The notes beneath the pieces were generated by a model. The model had not been told where the DNA came from. It did not search any database and saw only the letters and a program-made list of their open reading frames with translations. The position numbers were made by a program, and so were the translations under genes. A DNA stretch of 18,842 nucleotides from Lentisphaerota bacterium (GTDB lineage: Bacteria; Verrucomicrobiota; Lentisphaeria; Oligosphaerales; PUNB01): positions 1 through 18,842 of the forward strand of contig PUNB01000074.1 of NCBI GenBank assembly GCA_003552565.1, in the 5' to 3' direction. Shown here piece after piece: positions 1-5,731 of the stretch. The stretch's first letter is position 1. The number at the start of each line of letters is the position of its first letter.

Positions 1-145
1 CTTGTCTCGCACTTAGTCTAAAAACTGAGGAATCGAAAGAAAACCAGACAAGGTGCGAGACAAAGTGCGAGACAAGGGGAGCACAAAATTAGGTCTTGAC
101 CCCTTTTCGCATGGGGCCTAGCTGGAAGCCGTGCGAAAAGGGGTC
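1..145. repeat. Composite fold-back repeat (families A + B) upstream of purA
   Basis: The left part starts with CTTGTCTCGCAC (1-12), and its exact reverse complement GTGCGAGACAAG lies at 65-76, with a near copy at 53-64, so the unit folds back on itself (family A). The right part has a perfect 14-bp inverted repeat, GACCCCTTTTCGCA (98-111) against TGCGAAAAGGGGTC (132-145), with a 20-nt loop (family B). The linker GAGCACAAAATTAGG is the reverse complement of the linker in the elements near 3779 and 6958, so this copy lies in the opposite orientation. It ends about 30 bp before the purA ribosome binding site. No coding potential is evident. Confidence 0.75.
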
Positions 146-189
146 GCTTTTAGATTTAGTTGAAGCATATGATTAGGAGAAATTAAAGA

Positions 190-1461
190 ATGGCAAATTC
201 AGTTCTGGTCGGTTTACAATGGGGAGACGAAGGAAAAGGCAAGATCATTGATGTTCTGACCGAAGATATCGATATGGTCGTTCGTTTCCAGGGAGGCAAC
301 AACGCCGGGCACACGGTTGAAATAGGCGAGGAAAAATTCATTCTTCACCTGATTCCCTCCGGCATCCTGCGCCGGGACTGCCGCTGCGTCATCGGCAACG
401 GGGTTGTGGTCAATCCTTTGACGCTGCAAAAGGAAGTGGCTGAACTGGAAGCACGCGGCTACAAGGTGTCCGACCGTTTGCGCATCAGCTCCCGCAGTCA
501 GCTGGTGTTCGATTATCACTGTGTCATGGACGGATTGTTTGAGCAGAAGCTGGGGGACAGTAAAATCGGCACCACCAAGCGCGGCATCGGCCCTGCCTAC
601 GCCGACAAAGTTAATCGAGTCGGCATCCGGGCCGAAGAACTGCTGAATCCAAACCTTCTGGAGAAGCATTTCCGGACTCAGGCCGACTTTTACAATCAGA
701 TATTCCGGGAAGCCGGGGTGCAAACCATAGACATCGAGGCGGAATGGGCCAAGATCAAAGAGGCGGCAGCAATGCTGGCGCCAATGGTCGAAGATACCGC
801 CCTGACGGTAAATCAGGCGGCCAAAGCCGGGAAAAAGATACTTTTCGAAGGTGCCCAGGGTATGTGGCTGGACGTTGACTTCGGCACCTATCCCTTTGTG
901 ACCAGCAGTAACACCACGGCCGGCGCGGCCTGCACCGGCAGCGGTCTGGCACCTTCACGAATCGATCATGTGGTGGGCGTGGCTAAAGCCTATTGCACCC
1001 GGGTCGGCGAGGGGCCTTTCATGACGGAACTGAACAATGAAACCGGCCGACGCATGGGAGAAATCGGCAATGAATTCGGCGCCACCACCGGCCGCAGCCG
1101 GCGCTGCGGCTGGTTTGATGCCGTGGCCACCCGTTATTCCGCCATGCTGAACGGAGTTGATCAGCTGGCACTCACCAAGCTCGACGTGCTGGATGATTTC
1201 GACACCATCCAAGTCTGTACAGGTTATCGACTGAACGGCAGAGAATTAAAAGAAATGCCCCTGGCAGCTTCCGACATAAATCATCTGGAGCCAGTCTATG
1301 AAGAATTCCCCGGCTGGAAACAGAAAACTACCGATGCCACCCGGTGGGAAGATTTACCCCCTCGCTGTCAGGAATATCTGCAGGCTTTATCCAGACTTAT
1401 TGAGGCGCCGCTGAAAATTATCTCCGTCGGCCCCCGCCGGGATCAGACTTTCAGAGTGTGA
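190..1461 (+). CDS. purA: Adenylosuccinate synthetase
   Basis: PurA joins IMP and aspartate using GTP to form adenylosuccinate, the first committed step to AMP, in the cytoplasm. The 423-residue length is normal for bacterial PurA. Visible signatures are the GTP-binding loop GDEGKGK at residues 12-18 (with the catalytic Asp13 and Lys16 positions), GGNNAGHT ending in the catalytic His41 position, the TTKRGIGPAY segment, FEGAQG, the NTTAGAACTGSG stretch, and TTGRSRRCGWFDAV near the C-terminus. The ATG at 190 is preceded by AGGAGA (175-180) at 9-nt spacing, which fixes the start. The gene stands alone: composite repeats lie upstream and a repeat mosaic downstream. Nothing in the sequence is odd for the family. 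Confidence 0.98.
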   Translation: MANSVLVGLQWGDEGKGKIIDVLTEDIDMVVRFQGGNNAGHTVEIGEEKFILHLIPSGILRRDCRCVIGNGVVVNPLTLQKEVAELEARGYKVSDRLRISSRSQLVFDYHCVMDGLFEQKLGDSKIGTTKRGIGPAYADKVNRVGIRAEELLNPNLLEKHFRTQADFYNQIFREAGVQTIDIEAEWAKIKEAAAMLAPMVEDTALTVNQAAKAGKKILFEGAQGMWLDVDFGTYPFVTSSNTTAGAACTGSGLAPSRIDHVVGVAKAYCTRVGEGPFMTELNNETGRRMGEIGNEFGATTGRSRRCGWFDAVATRYSAMLNGVDQLALTKLDVLDDFDTIQVCTGYRLNGRELKEMPLAASDINHLEPVYEEFPGWKQKTTDATRWEDLPPRCQEYLQALSRLIEAPLKIISVGPRRDQTFRV

Positions 1462-1498
1462 ATGAATGTAGCGGCCGGGTTTAATTGGTTTAATAAGC

Positions 1499-1529
1499 GT
1501 TATTATTTCAATTGTCAATTTATAATAAC
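1499..1529. promoter_or_regulatory. AT-rich palindrome downstream of purA
   Basis: GTTATTAT (1499-1506) is the exact reverse complement of ATAATAAC (1522-1529). Inside, AATTG (1510-1514) pairs with CAATT (1516-1520) around a central T. The result is a nested, nearly complete palindrome of 31 bp, 38 bp past the purA stop. It has no trailing T-run, so it is a poor intrinsic terminator. A protein-binding site is possible. Function is unknown. Confidence 0.35.
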
Positions 1530-1571
1530 ACATGGCCGAATACGCATGAATTAATCAGGCCAGACCGCGGA

Positions 1572-1628
1572 TCACATACTAGCCCGACCGCCGGCGCGAA
1601 GCACGTCGGTTACCCTGAGGGAGAGACT
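1572..1628. repeat. Degenerate family D element
   Basis: This 57-bp stretch resembles the 59-bp element at 1751-1809. It shares ACATA(C/A)TAGCCCG, CCGCCGGCGCGA, a TACCC(T/C)GAGG segment and a GAGAGACT end. The left end has lost the clear AAGTCTC. It is one of the more decayed copies in the window. Confidence 0.55.
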
Positions 1629-1646
1629 GGTGCGGCATAATAAACC

Positions 1647-1740
1647 TTGTCTCGCACCTTGTCTCGCACCTGATTCCAAAGTCAAAAAACACTGGACAAG
1701 GTTCGGGACTTATGTTGCATGCAACATAACGAGACAAGGT
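1647..1740. repeat. Family A element interrupted by a perfect 20-bp palindrome
   Basis: The unit opens with two direct copies of CTTGTCTCGCACC, continues through GATTCCAAAGTCAAAAAACA and CTGGACAAGGTTCGGGAC, and ends in GAGACAAGG. Its middle segment is the reverse complement of the segment at 6988-7020. The palindrome TTATGTTGCATGCAACATAA sits at 1710-1729, between GTTCGGGAC and GAGACAAGG, and is absent from the sister copy near 7020. With the neighbouring elements it fills the purA-uppS spacer (1462-2042), in which I see no credible gene. Confidence 0.6.
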
Positions 1741-1750
1741 TATATATTCG

Positions 1751-1809
1751 AAGTCTCACATAAGCCCGGCCGCCGGCGCGAGGCGCCAGATACCCCGCGG
1801 AAGAGACTT
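1751..1809. repeat. Family D element, 59 bp, intact
   Basis: This is the best-preserved plus-oriented copy. It begins AAGTCTCACATAAGCCC, has a GC-rich middle CCGCCGGCGCGAGGCGCC, then AGATACCCCG, and ends AGAGACTT. The first and last eight bases are inverted repeats with one mismatch. A second 59-bp copy lies in opposite orientation at 14358-14416. Partial copies occur near 1572, 1980, 7111, 9488, 14270 and 18771. No protein is encoded. A REP- or MITE-like nature is inferred from the terminal inverted repeats and the intergenic distribution. Confidence 0.65.
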
Positions 1810-1894
1810 TGGCTGCTCCAAAGGTCAGAATTCCGCCTTCAGATGTCAGTTGCAGCGAGCTTTAGCGAGCGGGCGGAAGTATTCACGGATTTAA

Positions 1895-1959
1895 GTGTAC
1901 GAGTACGGGAAATGCGGCATCGTTATAAGGTTTCGTACTCGTACACCTACTCGTACACG
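1895..1959. repeat. GTACGAGTACG inverted/direct repeat cluster
   Basis: GTGTACGAGTACG (1895-1907) and CGTACTCGTACAC (1934-1946) are a perfect 13-bp inverted repeat with a 26-nt loop. A further partial direct copy, CTACTCGTACAC, follows at 1947-1958. It lies about 100 bp upstream of uppS. There is no trailing T-run. It could be an operator, an RNA hairpin or part of an interspersed repeat. Confidence 0.55.
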
Positions 1960-2042
1960 CAAATCTTTCGTATCCTGCCTGATACCCCGAGGGAGATGAA
2001 CACTGAAACCTGAAACCGCGAAGTATCAAATAAGAAACAACT

Positions 2043-2783
2043 TTGTTGAAACACCAGACTTTGAATAAACGCCGACACAATTCACCTCGTCATGTGGCCG
2101 TCATCATGGACGGCAACGGACGCTGGGCCGAGCAGCGCGGACTGGATAGAAGCGAAGGCCACCGAGCCGGAGCCGAAGCAGTGCGCCGGACTCTGCAAGG
2201 CTGCCGGAATTTGGGCATTAAGTATTTGACTTTGTACGCTTTCAGCAGTGAAAACTGGCGACGCCCGAAAGATGAAATTCAACAGCTGATGCAGCTATTG
2301 CGCCAGTTTCTGCAGGAAAGAAGGCAGGACCTGCACAAACACCGTATTCGTTTGCTGACGATTGGTGAACTCACCGCCCTGCCCTCGGAAATACAGGATG
2401 ACTTGCGGGCCGCCATGGAAGAAAGCCGTAATTATGATCAGGGCACCCTGATTCTGGCACTCAGCTACGGCGGCCGCCGGGAAATCACCCGCGCCGCCCG
2501 TGATTTCGCCGAAGAGGTCGCCGCCGGAAAAGCACGCCCCGAAGAGCTGGATGAACAAGCCTTCGCCAGTCGCCTGGATACCGCCGGCATACCGGATCCG
2601 GACCTGATCATCCGCACCAGCGGCGAGCAGCGGCTGAGCAATTTCCTGCTTTGGCAGGCTTCCTATTCCGAGCTCTGGTTCACCAATGTTTTGTGGCCGG
2701 ACTTTGGAAAGGATGAATTGCGGGACGCGGTTGAAGACTACAAACGCCGACATCGCCGTTACGGCGCTCGGGAACAGGGATAG
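2043..2783 (+). CDS. uppS: Isoprenyl transferase (undecaprenyl diphosphate synthase)
   Basis: UppS condenses isopentenyl diphosphate units onto farnesyl diphosphate, giving the C55 lipid carrier for peptidoglycan and O-antigen at the inner membrane. The 246-residue protein carries HVAVIMDGNGRWAEQR at residues 17-32, including the Mg-binding Asp23 position. It also has HRAGAEAVRRTLQGC, TLYAFSSENWRRP and the C-terminal IIRTSGEQRLSNFLLWQ and ELWFTNVLWPDF motifs, all typical of cis-prenyltransferases. No ATG exists ahead of the MDG motif, so initiation must be at TTG 2043 or the adjacent TTG 2046. The Shine-Dalgarno is weak (AAGAAACAA region). It is followed after 4 nt by cdsA, so the two genes are probably co-transcribed. 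The substrate chain length cannot be told from sequence. Confidence 0.95.
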   Translation: MLKHQTLNKRRHNSPRHVAVIMDGNGRWAEQRGLDRSEGHRAGAEAVRRTLQGCRNLGIKYLTLYAFSSENWRRPKDEIQQLMQLLRQFLQERRQDLHKHRIRLLTIGELTALPSEIQDDLRAAMEESRNYDQGTLILALSYGGRREITRAARDFAEEVAAGKARPEELDEQAFASRLDTAGIPDPDLIIRTSGEQRLSNFLLWQASYSELWFTNVLWPDFGKDELRDAVEDYKRRHRRYGAREQG

Positions 2784-2787
2784 CCGC

Positions 2788-3666
2788 ATGCTTAAACACA
2801 GACTGATAACGGGCATATCACTGGGACTGCTGGGATTGCTTCCCTTCGTTCTGCCCGGCCTGACGGGAAGCGTTATGTTTATGCTTCTCGGCGGCGGCGC
2901 CATAGGCTTGCTGCTGCATGAAATTTACGCTCTCGCTGAACGCATCGGTTTTCCTTCTTTTCCCGCCGCCGGCGTGATCATCGGCACCGTCTGGTTTCTG
3001 ACCTCCTGCCTGCTGTTGTCATTTTCCGGTGTCCACTTGAGTACAGCCGTCATTTGCACTTGGCTCATCCTGCCTGCACTCCTCCTTTTATTCCTTTTAA
3101 GCCTGATTTGCCGTAAAGAAGATTACCGGGATGGTATGATCAGGCTGGTGACCACTTTCGCCGGAGTCATGCTGGTTCTGAACACCTTCGGTCTTTTGCC
3201 GCTGATTTATTTTCAAGCCGGATTTGAAGCGTCGACAAGCGGCCGCCTCCTGGTGCTGTATTTACTGCTGGTTACAAAAATGAGCGATGTCGGAGCCTAC
3301 AGCCTCGGCATGCTGACGGCTCGCCGTCCCCACGGCAATCACAAGATGCTGCCGCGCCTGAGTCCGGGCAAAAGCTGGGAGGGTCTCATCGGCGGTCTGG
3401 CCGCGGCTGTGATTGCCGCGCTCGCCTTCTCATCTCCGAGGCAGGCGCTTTTCGCCGATGGTATTAATGAATGGCTGGCGGCGGCCCTGTTCGGAACGAT
3501 CTGCGCCCTGCTCGGATTGTGCGGTGATATTTTTGCGTCTCTGTGTAAACGAGCGGCGGGAGTGAAGGATTCCGGTCGCATTCCCGGACTTGGCGGCGGC
3601 TTCGATATGCTTGACAGCCTGATCTTCACTATACCTCTTTTTTATGCTTTTTTGTACTTGGCTTAA
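2788..3666 (+). CDS. cdsA: Phosphatidate cytidylyltransferase
   Basis: CdsA makes CDP-diacylglycerol from phosphatidic acid and CTP in the inner membrane, the branch point of phospholipid synthesis. The protein from ATG 2788 is 292 residues. Several hydrophobic helices are obvious, beginning with LITGISLGLLGLLPFVLPG at the N-terminus and ending with SLIFTIPLFYAFLYLA. KMSDVGAYSLGM and LSPGKSWEG match the middle of the family. The C-terminal signature SLCKRAAGVKDSGRIPGLGG is recognisable but varies: the usual HGG-x-x-DR-x-D is here LGGGFDMLDS, so the His and the Arg are replaced. I chose ATG 2788, not an upstream in-frame codon inside uppS, because it starts the first membrane helix and follows the uppS stop by 4 nt. 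It is the second gene of the uppS-cdsA pair. Confidence 0.93.
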   Translation: MLKHRLITGISLGLLGLLPFVLPGLTGSVMFMLLGGGAIGLLLHEIYALAERIGFPSFPAAGVIIGTVWFLTSCLLLSFSGVHLSTAVICTWLILPALLLLFLLSLICRKEDYRDGMIRLVTTFAGVMLVLNTFGLLPLIYFQAGFEASTSGRLLVLYLLLVTKMSDVGAYSLGMLTARRPHGNHKMLPRLSPGKSWEGLIGGLAAAVIAALAFSSPRQALFADGINEWLAAALFGTICALLGLCGDIFASLCKRAAGVKDSGRIPGLGGGFDMLDSLIFTIPLFYAFLYLA

Positions 3667-3695
3667 TTATTGTTTGCGGCAATCTTAATCTGTTG

Positions 3696-3720
3696 CTCTG
3701 CCGGGACAAGCCCGGCAGGG
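3696..3720. repeat. Family C GC-rich hairpin after cdsA
   Basis: CTGCCGGG (3698-3705) pairs with CCCGGCAG (3711-3718) around loop ACAAG, with a further G-U and a C-G pair outside. It lies about 30 bp after the cdsA stop, preceded by AATCTTAATCTGTTG and followed by GCATAAAAACC. Other copies are at 5502-5538, 5580-5616, 9227-9258 and 15823-15853. With no T-run after the stem it is a REP-like hairpin more than a classical terminator, though it could shield the mRNA 3' end. Confidence 0.6.
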
Positions 3721-3752
3721 GCATAAAAACCTTACCGGACGGGCTCTAGCAA

Positions 3753-3922
3753 GACCCCGTGCGAAAAGGGTTTCAGGCCTAATTTTGTGCTCACCTTATC
3801 TCGCACCTTGTCTCGCACTTAGTCTGAAAAATGAGGAATCGACAGAAAACCAGACAAGGTGCGAGACAAAGTTTTATTTTTTTGTGCGTGTAGAGTCTGC
3901 AAACACCTTTCCGCACGGGGTC
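3753..3922. repeat. Nested fold-back (MITE-like) element between cdsA and dxr
   Basis: The outer arms are GACCCCGTGCGAAAAGG (3753-3769) and CCTTTCCGCACGGGGTC (3906-3922), reverse complements with one mismatch. Nested inside are family A arms, with CTCGCACCTTGTCTCGCAC at 3799-3818 facing AGACAAGGTGCGAGACAA at 3852-3869. The linker CCTAATTTTGTGCTC (3779-3793) is shared with the elements at 1-145 (inverted) and 6932-7030. The element is about 170 bp and has no open frame of interest. It ends about 35 bp before dxr. Confidence 0.7.
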
Positions 3923-3956
3923 AAGCAAGAGGGTATCCGAAAATCGGAAAAGTTCA

Positions 3957-5129
3957 ATGAACAAAAACCCAATACGGAAAAACCTGGTGATTCTCGGTGC
4001 CACCGGTTCGATCGGCACCGCCGCCTTGCAAGTATGCCTCCAACTGGCGGACCGTATTCGCGTCACAGGCCTGGCCGCCGGCAACTCCTGGGAAAAACTG
4101 GCGCAACAGGTAAAAGCTTACGATTGCCAGTCAGCGGCGACGGCGGATCCGGCCGCGGCTGAAAAAATGCGCCGCCTGCTGCCGACTGATTGTCAGGTGT
4201 TCTCCGGAGAAGTAGGTATGACGCGAATGTGTACCGCCCCTGAAACCGATATGGTGCTGTGCGCTATATCCGGCACCGCCGGATTGAAACCGGTGCTGGC
4301 GGCGATCGAGGAAGGCAAGGACATTGCTCTGGCCAGTAAAGAGATTCTGGTCATGGCTGGAAATCTGGTGATGAGCCAGGCGCGAAAACGGGGAGTGCGG
4401 ATTCTGCCTGTGGACAGTGAACATTCGGCCATTTTTCAATGTTTACAGGGGAATGCTGCCCAACCTCCCAGGCGGCTGATTTTGACCGCCAGCGGCGGCC
4501 CCTTTCGCAATTATTCCCTCGAACAGCTGCGCCGGGTTAAGCCGCGGGACGCACTGGCACACCCGACCTGGAACATGGGGGAAAAAATCACCATCGACTC
4601 CGCCACTTTAATGAACAAGGGACTCGAGCTGATAGAGGCCTGCCGCCTGTTCAAGGTGAAGGCGGAAAAAATCGAAGTGATACTGCATCCCCAGTCCATA
4701 GTTCATTCAATGGTGGAGATGATCGACGGCAGTATCCTGGCACAAATGGGACCGCCGGATATGCGACTGCCTATTCAGTACGCATTGACCTATCCCGAAC
4801 GCCTTAACGGCGGCTTCCCTTCCCTTGACTTCAGCCAGTTAAGCTGTCTGGAGTTTTCCCCTCCTCGAGATGAAGCCTTCCCGGCGCTCCGCCTGGCCCG
4901 GCGGGCGCTGGCCGCCGGCGGCACCATGCCGGCTGTCTATAACGCCGCCAATGAAGCCGCCGTGGAAGCATTTCGTTGCGGCCGTATCGGATTTCCGGAT
5001 ATTGCCCGGCTGGTGGAAAAGTGCATGTCGGAGCACAGTGTCGCCTCGGACGACAATCTGGAAAACATCCTCCAGGCCGACAAATGGGCCCGGGATTTCA
5101 CTTCGCGACTTTGTAAGACCCATGGATAG
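3957..5129 (+). CDS. dxr: 1-deoxy-D-xylulose 5-phosphate reductoisomerase
   Basis: Dxr converts DXP to 2-C-methyl-D-erythritol 4-phosphate with NADPH, the committed step of the MEP isoprenoid pathway in the cytoplasm. Its end products feed the uppS reaction encoded just upstream. The 390-residue length is usual. The NADPH-binding loop reads LGATGSIG (residues 13-20). Further motifs are ALASKEILVMAGNLV, the metal-binding LPVDSEHSAIFQCL, TASGGPF, AHPTWNMGEKITIDSATLMN, HPQSIVHSMVE and ILAQMGPPDMRLPIQYALT, which cover both substrate and metal sites. The start at ATG 3957 gives the expected short lead before the Rossmann loop. The Shine-Dalgarno is weak (GGAAAAG about 5 nt upstream). The last 8 nt overlap the remnant vsr-like frame. 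Confidence 0.97.
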   Translation: MNKNPIRKNLVILGATGSIGTAALQVCLQLADRIRVTGLAAGNSWEKLAQQVKAYDCQSAATADPAAAEKMRRLLPTDCQVFSGEVGMTRMCTAPETDMVLCAISGTAGLKPVLAAIEEGKDIALASKEILVMAGNLVMSQARKRGVRILPVDSEHSAIFQCLQGNAAQPPRRLILTASGGPFRNYSLEQLRRVKPRDALAHPTWNMGEKITIDSATLMNKGLELIEACRLFKVKAEKIEVILHPQSIVHSMVEMIDGSILAQMGPPDMRLPIQYALTYPERLNGGFPSLDFSQLSCLEFSPPRDEAFPALRLARRALAAGGTMPAVYNAANEAAVEAFRCGRIGFPDIARLVEKCMSEHSVASDDNLENILQADKWARDFTSRLCKTHG

Positions 5130-5220
5130 TGTCACCAAAAAACAACGCTCTCAAATAATGCGAACAGTGAAGTCGAAAAATACTTCAACAATCGAGGATT
5201 TTGTTTTATTTTGGTCTTGA
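5122..5220 (+). pseudogene. N-terminal remnant of a Vsr-type very-short-patch mismatch endonuclease
   Basis: The frame starting at ATG 5122 gives 32 residues opening MDSVTKKQRSQIMRTVKSKN. This closely follows the conserved N-terminus of Vsr endonucleases (MD-x-x-T-x-x-QRS-x-IM-x-x-x-x-SKNT). Family members are roughly 130-150 residues and nick next to T:G mismatches created at methylated cytosines. Here the similarity stops after SKNT-S and the frame ends in a stop at 5218-5220. I found no DPDI/WHGC-type catalytic segments downstream in any frame before repeats begin near 5460. The ATG lies inside the last codons of dxr. No cytosine methyltransferase partner is in the window. It is most likely the decayed or deletion-truncated end of a former vsr gene. 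Confidence 0.65.
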
Positions 5221-5500
5221 GAATATTTTTCTACTATATGCCAATTTTTGTTTTGCACATAAAAAGCTTTTTTTACTGAGTTCCGCTTTAAACTGCGTTT
5301 GTCTGGAGGCGGCCCTGGGTGTTTCATGGTCATCATTCCTCATTTATTCCCTTTCAACAGTAACCCGGTTACTCTATATCCAATTATAAGTTTCGCAAAC
5401 CGCGGCGGATTTCACAGACTGTGAGATTGCAAGAATAAAAATTCGCAGTAGATTAGTCGCAGACTGTTCGGAAAGGGGTCGTTGGAGGTTTTGAGCTGAA
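5221..5500. other. AT-rich spacer after the vsr remnant, nothing recognisable
   Basis: This stretch is AT-rich, with long T tracts around 5200-5275. No frame has family similarity I can identify and no strong hairpin was seen. It may be decayed coding DNA continuing from the vsr-like remnant. The segment CGGAAAGGGGTC near 5469-5480 is a fragment of family B. Confidence 0.4.
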
Positions 5501-5501
5501 C

Positions 5502-5616
5502 GCCCCTGCCGGGCTTGTCCCGGTAGAGCGAAAGATTAAAAAAAACAAAATAAGAGCTTGCATGTGACGTGCTGAATCTTAATCTGTTGCTCTACCGGGA
5601 CAAGCCCGGCAGAGGC
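5502..5616. repeat. Head-to-head pair of family C elements forming a long inverted repeat
   Basis: Arms 5502-5538 and 5580-5616 are each 37 nt and are reverse complements with three mismatches. Each arm itself contains the CCGGGCTTGTCCCGG hairpin. The loop of about 41 nt contains a poly-A tract. As RNA this would form a very stable stem. It is followed by CATAAAAACCTTTCCGG and a family B segment (GACCCCATGCGAAAAGGG, 5649-5666), then a partial family A unit running into pyrB. Confidence 0.75.
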
Positions 5617-5718
5617 ATAAAAACCTTTCCGGATACCCTCTAGTTAGACCCCATGCGAAAAGGGTACGACATCTAGTTTTATCCGTCTCAGGCGGATCTC
5701 GCACTTAGGCTGAAAAAT

Positions 5719-5723
5719 GAGGA
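5719..5723 (+). promoter_or_regulatory. Ribosome binding site for pyrB supplied by repeat DNA
   Basis: GAGGA at 5719-5723 is 8 nt before ATG 5732. The surrounding CGCACTTAGGCTGAAAAATGAGGAA is the interior of family A (compare CGCACTTAGTCTGAAAAATGAGGAA at 3814-3838), so an interspersed repeat appears to provide the Shine-Dalgarno. The upstream ATG at 5717 lies inside the repeat and has no Shine-Dalgarno of its own. Confidence 0.55.
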
Positions 5724-5731
5724 AACAAAAC

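Noticed and set aside
1..145. CRISPR array from the repeated CTTGTCTCGCAC words
   Set aside because: The copies are few, in both orientations, with no regular spacing and no cas genes. They form fold-back arms.
1499..1529. Intrinsic terminator for purA
   Set aside because: The palindrome is strong but AT-only and has no T-run after the 3' arm, so I list it as a possible binding site.
1630..2013. 127-codon open frame in the purA-uppS spacer
   Set aside because: It runs straight through family A, family D and the GTACGAGTACG repeats, its product is low-complexity (for example VSYSYTYSYT), and it has no good ribosome binding site. It is a repeat translation, not a gene.
3785..4162. 125-codon open frame overlapping the start of dxr
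   Set aside because: Its first half is the fold-back repeat and its second half is dxr in another frame. It has no family similarity.
5151..5336. Minus-strand short frame opposite the vsr remnant
   Set aside because: It is antisense to the recognisable Vsr N-terminus, Lys/Asn-rich because the DNA is AT-rich, with no family match.
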